Origin: Stigonema ocellatum SAG 48.90 = DSM 106950
Lineage (GTDB): Bacteria > Cyanobacteriota > Cyanobacteriia > Cyanobacteriales > Nostocaceae
DNA length: 64,000 bases
Reading direction: 5' to 3'
Assembly: GCA_016903675.1 (NCBI GenBank)
Contig: JADQBA010000006.1
Coordinates: 62,001 to 126,000, forward strand
Part shown: piece after piece, positions 15,942 to 24,654 of the stretch
Numbering within the stretch: position 1 is the stretch's first letter
Layout of the letters: every line of letters begins with the position of its first letter
Translations under genes and position numbers: made by a program
Notes under the pieces: generated by a model
Database searches by the model: none
Told to the model about the DNA's origin: nothing
The model's input: the letters and a program-made list of their open reading frames with translations, nothing else

Positions 15942-17342
15942 ATGGCACATGACGCAAAATGGTATATTATGGCCATGCATAAAACTATCATAGCAGAAAT
16001 CCAGGAAGCATTTGGCGGGTCGCTTGCCGCAATGGATATTCTCAATGTATCTGGTGTTGGTGATCTGGCATCGGTCTATGCTGCTACCGATTTGGCGATA
16101 GCATCCCTTGCATCTGCTGGAATGGCGGTTGCCGAATTTATTGCCATACGCAGTGGCAAGATGCCGCTAATTCAGGTGGATCGACGGCTTGCATCCATGT
16201 GGTTTTCTACATCGTTACGTCCAATAGGGTGGCAGTTGCCTCCGCAATGGGATGCAGTGGCCGGTGATTATAAGGCAAGTGACAACTGGATAAGATTACA
16301 CACCAATGCACCGCACCATCGCCGTGCTGCACTGCAAGTGCTTGGTTGTTCAGAAGATAGGGAAGCCGTAACGAAGGCTGTTGCGAGTTGGCAAGCAAAT
16401 GAGCTTGAAGATGCAATAGTTTCTGCAAACGGTTGTGCCGCCGTTATGAGATCAGCAGAAGATTGGAGCATGCACGCTCAGGGGCGAGCGGTAGCCACTG
16501 AGCCGCTTATGCACATTTCTGCTACGGATTCCGCTCATATGCCAAACTGGCTAATTCCGGCAGGGCGGCCTTTAGAAGGCATACGTGTACTTGACCTGAC
16601 CAGAGTTCTTGCTGGCCCCGTTGCAACACGGTTTCTTGCCAGTTATGGGGCGCAAGTATTGCGTATTGATCCGATAGGATGGGAAGAACCAGGTGTTGTG
16701 CCGGAAGTGGTATTAGGCAAGCGCTGTGCCCGGCTTGATCTAAAGAATGCCAACGGTATGGCCACACTGAAAAAACTGTTGGGTGATGCTGATGTAATTA
16801 TCCATGGATACCGAACTGGCGCACTGGCACATCTTGGTCTTGACAGTGAAGAAAGACAAAAGTTGCGTCCTGGGCTGGTTGATATTTCACTCAATGCTTA
16901 TGGCTGGAACGGGCCATGGAAATTGCGTAGGGGATTTGATAGCCTGGTACAGATGTCAAGCGGTATTGCACATACCGGGATGGTCAAAGCAAATAAAAAC
17001 TGCCCATTTCCGTTGCCCGTGCAGGCAATAGATCATGCAACGGGGTATTTGCTTGCAGCAGCAGCGATACGAGGCTTAATTAGGCGTGTGACGAGCGGCC
17101 AAGGTATGGAAGTACGGGCTTCGCTTGCCAGAACAGCAGCAATACTTGCTTGTTATCCGGTTGAAAATGGTCTTGCTGCAAAGATTGAGGCGGAGAATAG
17201 GAATGATCTCGCTCCAGCCATCGAAGCTACCGCGTGGGGGGCGGCACAGCGTCTGAAACCACCTTTGGTTATAGAAGGTTGTCCGATGTATTGGGATTTA
17301 CCGTCATCGCCGTTAGGTTCCTCATTGGCTGAATGGCTTTGA
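15942..17342 (+). CDS. CaiB/BaiF-type CoA-transferase, two-lobed form
   Basis: Family III CoA-transferase of 466 residues. The hallmark PLEGIRVLDLTRVLAGPVAT is at about residue 206, followed by GAQVLRIDPIGWEE, KRCARLDLKNANG, DVIIHGYRTGALAHLGL and FDSLVQMSSGIAHTG. The first 200 residues resemble the C-terminal lobe of a CoA-transferase (WIRLHTNAPHHRRAALQVLG ... ELEDAIVSANGCAAVMRS), a known tandem form. The substrate cannot be told. Start could be ATG 15942, 15969 or 15975. G+C looks higher than the neighbours and it stands alone among debris, so transfer from a proteobacterium is likely. Confidence 0.85.
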   Translation: MAHDAKWYIMAMHKTIIAEIQEAFGGSLAAMDILNVSGVGDLASVYAATDLAIASLASAGMAVAEFIAIRSGKMPLIQVDRRLASMWFSTSLRPIGWQLPPQWDAVAGDYKASDNWIRLHTNAPHHRRAALQVLGCSEDREAVTKAVASWQANELEDAIVSANGCAAVMRSAEDWSMHAQGRAVATEPLMHISATDSAHMPNWLIPAGRPLEGIRVLDLTRVLAGPVATRFLASYGAQVLRIDPIGWEEPGVVPEVVLGKRCARLDLKNANGMATLKKLLGDADVIIHGYRTGALAHLGLDSEERQKLRPGLVDISLNAYGWNGPWKLRRGFDSLVQMSSGIAHTGMVKANKNCPFPLPVQAIDHATGYLLAAAAIRGLIRRVTSGQGMEVRASLARTAAILACYPVENGLAAKIEAENRNDLAPAIEATAWGAAQRLKPPLVIEGCPMYWDLPSSPLGSSLAEWL

Positions 17343-17413
17343 TTTGCTCTCAATTTTGGCCTTAGCGTAGGATTCTGGGAATATTCTGCCATGACCCCTA
17401 TTTGTACGACTAT

Positions 17414-17442
17414 GCAAGCTGACTTCGTAAATGTCAGCTTGC
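17414..17442. terminator. Perfect 10-bp hairpin downstream of the CoA-transferase
   Basis: GCAAGCTGAC and GTCAGCTTGC enclose a 9-base loop, 70 bases past the CoA-transferase stop. There is no long T-run, so its terminator role is only possible. It may be an end structure of a lost insertion sequence. Confidence 0.4.
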
Positions 17443-17526
17443 CGCTGCGTAGCAAGCGTACCCAAATAATGTGTCTATCCGACATTCCGCACCCACGACT
17501 AACCAAAAGGATGAACAGAAGATTTT

Positions 17527-17790
17527 TCACGAATAATAGTCGCCATCATTGGGGATGATTCTAGTCTGAGAAATGCGGTCGCGCACATACTCAAAAAAGC
17601 TGACTCCTAATTTACGAGTAGTAGCAACAAGAGACATAAAAGTATCCCAAGCTTTAGTACCTTCCAATGTCTGAGTCGCATAACTAATATTGCGACGCTG
17701 CACCATTGTCCTAGCTGCTAATTCAGCCGGATTATTATGCAGGGGTAATTCAGGATGCTCTAAGACCAAAAGCAACTCCGTTTTTTTCAA
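17527..17790 (-). pseudogene. IS66-type transposase, C-terminal fragment
   Basis: About 87 residues: LLLVLEHPELPLHNNPAEL, ARTMVQRRNISYATQTLEGTKAWDTFMSLV and ATTRKLGVSFFEYVRDRI. This is the conserved C-terminal part of IS66 transposases, including the last catalytic-region motif LHNNxxE. The N-terminal zinc-finger and most of the DDE domain are absent. It sits between pfkA and the CoA-transferase, marking a rearrangement edge. Confidence 0.8.
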
Positions 17791-17796
17791 CGACTG

Positions 17797-18876
17797 CTAG
17801 ACTGTTTCTCCAATATAAATACCTACAGAACTGGCAACTTCGACAAGTTCACTATGCGGATCTACAGATAACGGACTTTTAGCCACAACCTCTTTCAGGG
17901 GAACAGCTACAGCTTGTCCATTTTGCCAAGCCACCATTAAGCCATATTTTTCTTGCGCCACTAAATCAACTGCGGCTTTACCGAAAACTGTCGCCGTCAG
18001 ACGATCCAAAGCGGATGGAATTCCACCACGTTGGATATGTCCTAAAACAGAGACTCTCATGTCAATTTTTTTGGCACTACAATAATCAACTTGCTCAGCA
18101 ATGTACTGACCCAGACCGCAGACAGGAGCATGACTGGATTCAGCAGTCGTGCAACTAAAGGAATCGTTTGCTGTTTTAGCACCTTCTGCAACCACCATGA
18201 TTGCAAATTTGCGCTGCCAGCGAACGCGCAGTTCTACCAGATGTCTGCATATACTTGTGATTGAATAGGGAATTTCGGGAATCAAAATCACATCTGCACC
18301 ACCTGCAATGCCAGAGTGCAGTGCTAAGTGACCAGCAGCGCGTCCCATAACTTCAACAACCATCACGCGGTCATGACTAGGAGCGGTAAAAGTGAGACGA
18401 TTTAGAGCATCCACGATGGTACTGACAGCAGTATCAAACCCAATGGCTCGTTCCGTAAGGGCAACGTCATTGTCAATTGTCTTTGGTATAGCGATTAAAT
18501 TCCATTTGCCAAGGCTTGCAAGTTCATGAAGAATGGCAAGACTACCATCACCGCAGATGACAATTAGAGCATCTAATCCTAGAGCTTCATAACTAGCAAT
18601 TATCTCACCAGCATGAGCTAAAGTATCTCCCTTGTTGATGGTTCCTAAAATCGTTCCACCCATACTAAGTAACGGATCTATACCACGCAGATCCAAGCCA
18701 TGCATATTGAGTGCGATCGCCTTGCGCTCAAGTAAACCTTGGGTGGCGTAAGGAATGCCTAACACCTCCCAATTGTAAGTGAGCGTTGCATGGCTAATAA
18801 CAGCCCGAATGACACAGTTAAGTCCTGGACAGTCACCACCGCTGGTGAGAATGCCAATCCTTTTTTTATTGCCCAT
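17797..18876 (-). CDS. pfkA: 6-phosphofructokinase
   Basis: Glycolytic phosphofructokinase of 359 residues. It has GILTSGGDCPGLN for nucleotide binding, CGDGS at the position that is GGDGS in ATP enzymes and GGDDT in PPi enzymes (so probably ATP-dependent), PKTIDND with the catalytic aspartate, MVVEVMGRAAGHLAL, and GHIQRGGIPSALDR for sugar phosphate. The frame extends to 18924, but a purine-rich AAAGGAAG lies just before ATG 18876, which gives the family start MGNKKRIGILTSGG. It is eight bases after the dihydroorotate dehydrogenase-like gene, so nifJ, that gene and pfkA form one operon, tying sugar breakdown to pyruvate:ferredoxin oxidoreductase. The variant CGD in place of GGD is unusual. 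Confidence 0.92.
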   Translation of the reverse strand: MGNKKRIGILTSGGDCPGLNCVIRAVISHATLTYNWEVLGIPYATQGLLERKAIALNMHGLDLRGIDPLLSMGGTILGTINKGDTLAHAGEIIASYEALGLDALIVICGDGSLAILHELASLGKWNLIAIPKTIDNDVALTERAIGFDTAVSTIVDALNRLTFTAPSHDRVMVVEVMGRAAGHLALHSGIAGGADVILIPEIPYSITSICRHLVELRVRWQRKFAIMVVAEGAKTANDSFSCTTAESSHAPVCGLGQYIAEQVDYCSAKKIDMRVSVLGHIQRGGIPSALDRLTATVFGKAAVDLVAQEKYGLMVAWQNGQAVAVPLKEVVAKSPLSVDPHSELVEVASSVGIYIGETV

Positions 18877-18884
18877 AACTTCCT

Positions 18885-19916
18885 TTACCCAAAGTAATAA
18901 GATGGCTCGTATACTGCCTCCCAATCACCTTTGTAACTTTGGAGCGATCGCATATACTGAGCGCGTTCAAAGTCACTAGGGTTAGGACAGCTTTTTTGAC
19001 TCATGCTTCCCTGAAGCAGACGTACAGATTCATATTCGTGCTTCTCCATCCATTCGCTTATTTGCTTCTCAATTACCCTCATATGATTAATGCCGTGCCG
19101 CAGCAACACAGAACAAAGCATGGTAATATCTGCCCCTGCCATCAACATTTTCAAGACATCAAGTCCATTGTGGATACCACTGGTCGCTGCTAGGCTGGCA
19201 TTGATACGACCATAAAGAATTGCCAGCCAACGCAGAGGCAAACGCATTGCATGGGGAGTACTTAAAATCATATTTGGTTGCACTTCTAGGGTTTCGAGGT
19301 TGATATCTGGTTGGTAAAATCGATTGAACAGTACCAAGGCATCAGCCCCTGCATTGTCCAAACGTTTCGCCATATTCGCCGTGTTAGTGAAATAGGGACT
19401 CAACTTCACCGCTACGGGAATAGTCACTACTGCTTTAACGGCACGAAGAATGTCAATATATGTTTGCTCAAGCTGTGTACTCGTCAGATCCATTTCTGTA
19501 GGAACGTAGTAAATATTTAATTCCAGCGCTGAAGCCCCCGCTTGCTGAATCAGTCTGGCGAAATTAGTCCATCCACCCACGGAAGAACCATTCAGGCTAG
19601 CAATAATCGGAATTCCTACCTTTTCCTTCGCCTTACGGATATGATTTAGGTATTCTTCTGGTCCGACACGGAAATTTGCTGGCTCTGGAAAATAAGTCAC
19701 GGCTTCAGGATAACTCTCGGTTCCGTGTGTCAAATGATGATGTAATTCATATCGTTCATGGCTTAACTGTTCTTCAAACAGCGAATGCATCACTACCGCT
19801 GCTGCACCCGCGTCTTCCATGCGCTTAATGTTGTCTACGTCTTCAGAAAGGGGGGATGCGGAAGGCACAAGTGGCGATCGCAATGTCATGCCCATATAAT
19901 TTGTAGTCAAATCCAT
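18885..19916 (-). CDS. Dihydroorotate dehydrogenase-like FMN protein
   Basis: A TIM-barrel FMN enzyme of 343 residues: TTNYMGMTLRSPLVPSASPL, IIASLNGSSVGGWTNFA, ALELNIYYVP, VAVKLSPYFTNTANMAKRL, ADALVLFNRFYQPDINLET and the phosphate-binding TSGIHNGLDVLKMLMAGADI. It is similar to PyrD but belongs to the subgroup found beside PFOR genes, so a pyrimidine role is doubtful; it may be an oxidoreductase linked to ferredoxin metabolism. It starts 11 bases after nifJ. Its last 20 codons are copied in decayed form at 1243-1302. Confidence 0.85.
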   Translation of the reverse strand: MDLTTNYMGMTLRSPLVPSASPLSEDVDNIKRMEDAGAAAVVMHSLFEEQLSHERYELHHHLTHGTESYPEAVTYFPEPANFRVGPEEYLNHIRKAKEKVGIPIIASLNGSSVGGWTNFARLIQQAGASALELNIYYVPTEMDLTSTQLEQTYIDILRAVKAVVTIPVAVKLSPYFTNTANMAKRLDNAGADALVLFNRFYQPDINLETLEVQPNMILSTPHAMRLPLRWLAILYGRINASLAATSGIHNGLDVLKMLMAGADITMLCSVLLRHGINHMRVIEKQISEWMEKHEYESVRLLQGSMSQKSCPNPSDFERAQYMRSLQSYKGDWEAVYEPSYYFG

Positions 19917-19927
19917 AAAAACCTCTT

Positions 19928-21604
19928 TTACTCTGGCTTTAAAAGTTGTTGTGCAGCTAAATATTGATACATTGCAAAGCGGGTATTCACATTCTCTTGA
20001 GCTTCTTTGAGTAAATGCTTTGCAGCTTCTGGGTTAGTCTTAGTCAACATCTTGAAGCGGTTCTCCATATACATCGATTGCTCTACTGGCAGTTTCGGTG
20101 AGCGCGAATCGAGTTGCAGTGGGTTTTGTCCCTGCTTAATTCGGTCTGGGTTAAACCGATACAGTAGCCATCGACCTGAGTCTACGGCAGCTTTATGATT
20201 CTGCATTGCCGTACTCATGTTGATTCCATGAGCAATGCAGTGGCTGTAGGCGATAATCAGTGATGGACCTGAGTAAGCTTCTGCTTCTAGGAATGCCTTG
20301 AGAGTGTGTTCATCCCGTGCGCCCATTGCCACACTGGCAACATAAACATTGCCGTAAGTCATCGCCATCAAGCCCAAGTCTTTTTTGGTAGCAGCTTTAC
20401 CACCAGCGGCAAATTTAGCGACAGCAGCCTTTGGAGTGGCTTTGGACATTTGCCCACCTGTGTTGGAATATACCTCAGTATCAAGAACCAGGATATTAAC
20501 ATTGCGACCACTTGCTAAGACATGATCCAGTCCACCAAAGCCGATATCATACGCCCAGCCGTCACCGCCGATCATCCAGACACTCTTTTTCACCAAATGG
20601 TCAGCAATACTCAAGAGTTGTTTTGCTTTTGTGGTAATTGTTGACTGGGAAGAAGATTCTGTCAACTGTGAACCGTCAACAGTGAACAAACTATATAAGC
20701 GTTGCTTTAAAACTGTAATGCGATCGCGTTGTTCCCAAATATCAGCTTCATCTTTTTGCTCGGCATTGACGATACTATTTGCCAGTTTCTCACCCACAAC
20801 TGTAGCCAGTTGTTTGAGCAATTGGGCAGCAAATTCTGCCTGTTTGTCAATGGAAATACGGAAACCTAAGCCAAATTCAGCATTATCTTCAAATAGGGAG
20901 TTTGACCAAGCAGGACCGCGTCCAAGAGCATTATGCGTCCACGGAGTTGTAGGTAAATTACCGCCGTAAATGGAAGAACAGCCAGTGGCGTTGGCAACGA
21001 TCATGCGATCGCCAAACAACTGTGTCACCAACTTAATATACGGTGTCTCTCCACAACCACCGCAAGCCCCAGAAAACTCAAACAATGGCTCTTGCATCTG
21101 CTGTTGGTTAATATGAGTCAGCTTCAACTGTCGTCGGTCTGGATTGGGAATACTCAAAAAGAAATCCCAATTTTCTCGCTCTTGAGAGCGTAATGGCAGT
21201 TGAGGTTCCATATTAATTGCCTTACGACGTGGTTCCGCTTTATTCTTAGCTGGACAAACATCTACGCAAATTCCGCAACCCGTACAATCTTCTGCTGCCA
21301 CTTGGATAGTGAATTTCAAAAAGCGCCAATCATAGTCTTTGGCATCGCTACTCTTAAAAGTTGGTGGTGCATTATCCAGTTGGTTTGGTTCGTAAACCTT
21401 ACTACGAATGACACTATGAGGACACACCATCACACACTTACCGCACTGAATACAGACATTCGGGTCCCAAACTGGAATTTCCTGGGCAATGTTGCGCTTC
21501 TCCCATTTCGATGTACCGGTGGGATAAGTACCATCTGCTGGCATTGCACTCACTGGCAGTTCATCCCCAACACGGGCAATTATTTTACCTAGTACATCCC
21601 GCAC
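19928..21604 (-). CDS. nifJ: NifJ C-terminal half (pyruvate:ferredoxin oxidoreductase), frameshifted
   Basis: It contains the two 4Fe-4S clusters of the ferredoxin-like domain (VCIQCGKCVMVCPHSVIRSK and CTGCGICVDVCPAKNK), the domain VI thiamine diphosphate site (GGDGWAYDIGFGGLDHVLAS ... TEVYSNTGGQMSKATP) and the extra C-terminal cluster cysteines (SGACGGCGETPYI). Together with the next entry it makes one NifJ of normal content, about 1200 residues. The two parts are in different frames, split at 21589-21660 by a heptamer array. Alone, this half has no proper start, since its first ATG is inside NVLGKI-type sequence. Confidence 0.9.
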   Translation of the reverse strand: MRDVLGKIIARVGDELPVSAMPADGTYPTGTSKWEKRNIAQEIPVWDPNVCIQCGKCVMVCPHSVIRSKVYEPNQLDNAPPTFKSSDAKDYDWRFLKFTIQVAAEDCTGCGICVDVCPAKNKAEPRRKAINMEPQLPLRSQERENWDFFLSIPNPDRRQLKLTHINQQQMQEPLFEFSGACGGCGETPYIKLVTQLFGDRMIVANATGCSSIYGGNLPTTPWTHNALGRGPAWSNSLFEDNAEFGLGFRISIDKQAEFAAQLLKQLATVVGEKLANSIVNAEQKDEADIWEQRDRITVLKQRLYSLFTVDGSQLTESSSQSTITTKAKQLLSIADHLVKKSVWMIGGDGWAYDIGFGGLDHVLASGRNVNILVLDTEVYSNTGGQMSKATPKAAVAKFAAGGKAATKKDLGLMAMTYGNVYVASVAMGARDEHTLKAFLEAEAYSGPSLIIAYSHCIAHGINMSTAMQNHKAAVDSGRWLLYRFNPDRIKQGQNPLQLDSRSPKLPVEQSMYMENRFKMLTKTNPEAAKHLLKEAQENVNTRFAMYQYLAAQQLLKPE

Positions 21605-23667
21605 AAAAGCTGGGGCAGAATCAATTGATTTGGGATTTGGGATTTGGGATTTGGGTCTAGAGAGGCGTAGACCACTTCATAAAGATTATCCAAAGTTGCA
21701 TCAACCGCGTTGATGTTCATCTGCACTATTTCATCGCCCTTTTTGCCGTAAGTCTTGCGAATGGATTTCTTAATTTCCTCAATAGCTTCTTCTGGTGGTA
21801 GTACACCCGATAAGGCGAAGAAACAGACCTGCATTACCGTGTTGATTCGTCCAGCCATCCCTGCTTCACGAGCTACTTTGTAGGCGTTAATTACATAAAG
21901 TTTCAAATGCTTTTGAATAATTTGTTCTTGTACTGATGGCGGCAGATGATCCCATATTTCATCCTTCCCATGAGGAGAATTCAGTAAAAAAGTGCCACCT
22001 GATACCATGTCTTTAAGGATAGGGAATTTTTCTAGAAACTCCCACTGATGACAGGCGATAAAGTTAGCTTTACTAATTAAATATGTAGCGTGGATTGGTT
22101 CGTTCCCAAAGCGCAGGTGGGAGACGGTGACAGAACCTGATTTTTTAGAATCGTAGACGAAGTAGCCTTGGGCGTAATTGTCTGTTTCTTCTCCAATAAT
22201 CTTGATGGAGTTTTTGTTTGCTCCCACAGTGCCATCTGAACCCAAGCCATAAAAAATGGCTCGTACTATGTTGTCTGGTTCGATGCTAAATTCAGGGTCA
22301 TAATCTAAGCTAGTGTGGGTGACATCATCGTTAATGCCGATGGTGAAGTGATTTTTTGGTTCACCAGCCTCAAGGTTGTCGAAGACAGCTTTAATCATTG
22401 CTGGGGTGAATTCTTTGGATGACAAGCCGTAACGACCAGCGATGATATGGGGAGTGGGGGGAGTGGGGGGAGTGGGGGGAGTGGGGGGAGTGGGGGGAGA
22501 TGGGGGGGATGGGGGAGAATATTTTTCCCCTACCTTCCCTACCTCCCCTACCTCCCCTACCTCCCCTACCTCCCCTACCTCCCCTACTGCCCTTGCCTTC
22601 CCTACCTCCCATGCTTCATAAAGAGCACTCACCACATCAAGGTAGAGGGGTTCCCCAGATGCACCTGGTTCTTTGGTGCGGTCTAGGACTGCTATGCTAT
22701 GAGTAGTTTCTGGCAAGGCTTTAACAAATCGCTTGGCGTCAAATGGGCGATACAGTCTCACTTTCACTACACCCACTTTCTCACCACGGGCATTCAGGTA
22801 ATCTACTGTTTCATGCACTGCCTCGCAACCGGAACCCATCAGTATAATGACTCGTTCAGCTGCTGGATCGCCATAATATTCAAACACTTTGTACTGTCGC
22901 CCGGTGATATCGGCAAATTCGTTCATCACTTTCTGGGTGATGTCTGGGCAAGCTTGATAATAAGGATTGACGGTTTCCCTTGCCTGGAAGTAGACATCGG
23001 GGTTTTGTGCTGTACCGCGTAACACGGGTTTGTCGGGGGTAAGGGCGCGTGACCGATGGGCGAACACTAATTCATCTGTGATGAAGCAAAGCAAGTCATC
23101 CTCTGTTAACAGTTCCACTTTGTTAATTTCGTGAGAGGTACGAAAGCCGTCAAAAAAGTGTAGGAAAGGTATGCGTGATTCTAAGGTTACCCGCGTTGCG
23201 ATCAAAGCAAAATCATGTGCTTCTTGCACTGAGGCGCTTGCCAGCATTGCAAAGCCAGTGGTACGCGCTGCCATCACGTCGCTGTGGTCACCGAAAATGG
23301 AGAGACTTTGGGCTGCAAGCGATCGCGCTGCGACATGAAAGACTGTAGGTGTAAGTTCTCCAGCAATTTTGTACATATTTGGGATCATTAATAATAATCC
23401 CTGCGATGCTGTGAATGTCGTTGTTAATGAACCGGTTTGCAAAGCCCCATGCACTGCACCTGCGACACCTCCTTCACTCTGCATCTGTACCACTGAAGGA
23501 ATAATGCCCCAGATGTTTAGTTTTCCCTCACTTGCCCAAGTATCTGCCCACTCAGCCATTGGAGAGGAAGGGGTAATGGGGTAAATAGCAATGACTTCAT
23601 TAAGTCCATAGACAACTTGAGCAACAGCTTCATTGCCGTCTATGGTTGCAAAGGTTCTGTTATTCAT
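21589..23667 (-). CDS. nifJ: NifJ N-terminal half (pyruvate:ferredoxin oxidoreductase), frameshifted
   Basis: It begins MNNRTFATIDGNEAVAQVVY at ATG 23667. The open frame reaches 23703, but those 12 residues are not family-like. Domain I carries IYPITPSSPMAEWADTW and SEGGVAGAVHGALQ, domain II GASGEPLYLDV, and domain III TIGINDDVTHTSLD and DGTVGANKNSIKIIG. An insert of about 55 residues (GEVGEVGEV... and PTPPTPPTP..., roughly 370-425) is coded by nonamer repeats and keeps the frame. The end (YASLDPNPKSQIPNQ then LILPQLLCGMY) is out of frame because of a heptamer array. The enzyme oxidises pyruvate to acetyl-CoA and reduces ferredoxin or flavodoxin, useful for nitrogenase or fermentation. Confidence 0.9.
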   Translation of the reverse strand: MNNRTFATIDGNEAVAQVVYGLNEVIAIYPITPSSPMAEWADTWASEGKLNIWGIIPSVVQMQSEGGVAGAVHGALQTGSLTTTFTASQGLLLMIPNMYKIAGELTPTVFHVAARSLAAQSLSIFGDHSDVMAARTTGFAMLASASVQEAHDFALIATRVTLESRIPFLHFFDGFRTSHEINKVELLTEDDLLCFITDELVFAHRSRALTPDKPVLRGTAQNPDVYFQARETVNPYYQACPDITQKVMNEFADITGRQYKVFEYYGDPAAERVIILMGSGCEAVHETVDYLNARGEKVGVVKVRLYRPFDAKRFVKALPETTHSIAVLDRTKEPGASGEPLYLDVVSALYEAWEVGKARAVGEVGEVGEVGEVGEVGKVGEKYSPPSPPSPPTPPTPPTPPTPPTPHIIAGRYGLSSKEFTPAMIKAVFDNLEAGEPKNHFTIGINDDVTHTSLDYDPEFSIEPDNIVRAIFYGLGSDGTVGANKNSIKIIGEETDNYAQGYFVYDSKKSGSVTVSHLRFGNEPIHATYLISKANFIACHQWEFLEKFPILKDMVSGGTFLLNSPHGKDEIWDHLPPSVQEQIIQKHLKLYVINAYKVAREAGMAGRINTVMQVCFFALSGVLPPEEAIEEIKKSIRKTYGKKGDEIVQMNINAVDATLDNLYEVVYASLDPNPKSQIPNQLILPQLLCGMY
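21628..21656. repeat. Heptamer STRR that breaks the nifJ frame
   Basis: Four tandem copies of GATTTGG in the plus strand. Hand translation of the minus strand shows the upstream nifJ frame enters the array and leaves it out of phase with the iron-sulphur domain. Two or five copies would restore one continuous frame (NPKSIDSAPAFVRDVLG), four do not. Confidence 0.85.
22446..22612. repeat. In-frame nonamer STRR pair inside nifJ
   Basis: Six copies of a GGGGGAGTG-type nonamer, a short spacer, then about seven copies of a CCTCCCCTA-type nonamer. The two arrays are roughly complementary and could fold back. Nine-base units keep the reading frame and encode the Gly-Glu-Val and Pro-Thr-Pro runs in NifJ. 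Confidence 0.85.
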
Positions 23668-23696
23668 CTTCTTAGATCTTTGAAAATTTTTGAACT

Positions 23697-23722
23697 GTAC
23701 CAATGTTTGGCATCATTTTGGT
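23697..23722. promoter_or_regulatory. Inverted repeat upstream of nifJ, possible operator
   Basis: TACCAA and TTGGTA separated by 14 bases, 30 bases upstream of the nifJ start. The spacing and position suit a dimeric regulator, but six-base arms can occur by chance. No NtcA-type site (GTA-N8-TAC) was seen. Confidence 0.3.
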
Positions 23723-23730
23723 ATATAAAT

Positions 23731-24264
23731 TTAGCAAACCCATACTTTAATTGAATTTGATTGGCTGAGGATGAACTTTGCCCAATACACCTCATTATCC
23801 GTGCCATCTACTATCACCAGAAACTCATCTTTCCCGCTATGGTGGCCAGCAACTCTAGCTGAGTTCGAGACTTTCCCTAAACCAGCTATAGCTGAAATTA
23901 AACTACCACTTACTAAACCAAATCCGGCACCAGCTAAAGTCGTGACAGCCGTTCCAGCACTCCCGGCTGCTACTATAAAATTAACTCCGGGTGTCGCTAG
24001 AATCCCAAAGCCTATGAAAGAGCCAATTATAGCACCTAGTAGACTACCAACGAGCATAACTATTGCTGCATCATCTTGAGTTTGGTTAAAATTACAATCA
24101 CTCATCCCAACACCATCAACTTGAGCCTCAAGGTCTGCATATTTGGCAACGATAGAAATCTTCGCCACTGGGAACCCAGCTTTTTTGAGTTCGGCAAGTG
24201 TATGTTCCATGTCGTTCCGGTGGGAAAATCTACCAATAGCGACTTTTTTTTGCTGTAAAGCCAT
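23731..24264 (-). CDS. General stress protein 17M-like protein with glycine-rich membrane segment
   Basis: A 177-residue protein. The N-terminal 50 residues (AIGRFSHRNDMEHTLAELKKAGFPVAKISIV) match the YflT/heat-induced stress protein domain, a ferredoxin-like alpha/beta unit. The centre (about 70-125) is a glycine-rich hydrophobic hairpin (VGSLLGAIIGSFIGFGILATP ... GAGFGLVSGSLISAIAGL), a glycine-zipper-like membrane segment. The C-terminus returns to soluble (DEFLVIVDGTDNEVYWAKFIL). It is likely a membrane-associated stress protein. A ribosome site AGGAGG lies just before the ATG. It is on the same strand upstream of nifJ but 64 bases away, so it is probably separate. Confidence 0.75.
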   Translation of the reverse strand: MALQQKKVAIGRFSHRNDMEHTLAELKKAGFPVAKISIVAKYADLEAQVDGVGMSDCNFNQTQDDAAIVMLVGSLLGAIIGSFIGFGILATPGVNFIVAAGSAGTAVTTLAGAGFGLVSGSLISAIAGLGKVSNSARVAGHHSGKDEFLVIVDGTDNEVYWAKFILSQSNSIKVWVC

Positions 24265-24304
24265 TTTTCCTCCTTTTCAAATCCGATCTCGTCAAAAAAT
24301 GAAC

Positions 24305-24400
24305 GCGATCGCCTTCTTCTTATATAACTAGCGAAACAATTTGAGGAACTTGTGAGGAAGGCTGTACCATCATTTTTGGGTTTGCGACGCTTGACCATAT
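24305..24400. repeat. Segment repeated inverted at 1156-1250
   Basis: Reverse complement of the 1156-1250 segment over about 95 bases, both ending at a HIP1 octamer (24305-24312 here). It contains GAGGAACTTGTGAGGAAGGC, a phrase that recurs in shorter form near 7355, 15311, 37683 and 47316. Confidence 0.75.
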
Positions 24401-24417
24401 TTTGAATTCGTTACGAA

Positions 24418-24642
24418 GTTAATAGGACTTACGCACTTTACAAATCAACCATCATGTGTATAACGAAATTCCTGCATTTGCCTCGTTCCCAGCCTCAGGC
24501 TGGGAATGAGATCAAGGAGGGCTGCTGCCTCCCGATTTGACGGGAGGCAGCAGCCCACTTTGAAGAGCATTACAAGGCAGCAGCCCAGTAACGAGAGACA
24601 TACATAGTTTATTCTTTTTGTCAATGCGTAAGTCCTAGTTAA
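24418..24642. mobile_element. MITE, family A (TAGGACTTACGCA ends), copy 1
   Basis: Inverted ends TAGGACTTACGCA (24423) and TGCGTAAGTCCTA (to 24637) enclose 215 bp with internal palindromes (CAGCCTCAGGCTGGGAATG and GGCTGCTGCCTCCCG ... CGGGAGGCAGCAGCC). A 5-base duplication GTTAA flanks the element at 24418-24422 and 24638-24642. There is no coding capacity. A close relative is at 34945-35176. Confidence 0.88.
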
Positions 24643-24654
24643 GTTAAAATATCA

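Noticed and set aside
22446..22612. Tandem repeats as a possible CRISPR array
   Set aside because: Units are 9 bases with no spacers; STRR arrays elsewhere are 7-8 bases, also without spacers. No cas genes in the window.
22391..22706. Open frames across the nifJ nonamer arrays on both strands
   Set aside because: Pure low-complexity products of the repeats (Gly-Arg or Pro-Leu runs) without ribosome sites.
24102..24398. Open frames around the 24305-24400 repeat
   Set aside because: They are shadows of the stress-protein gene and of the repeat; the true start with AGGAGG is at 24264.
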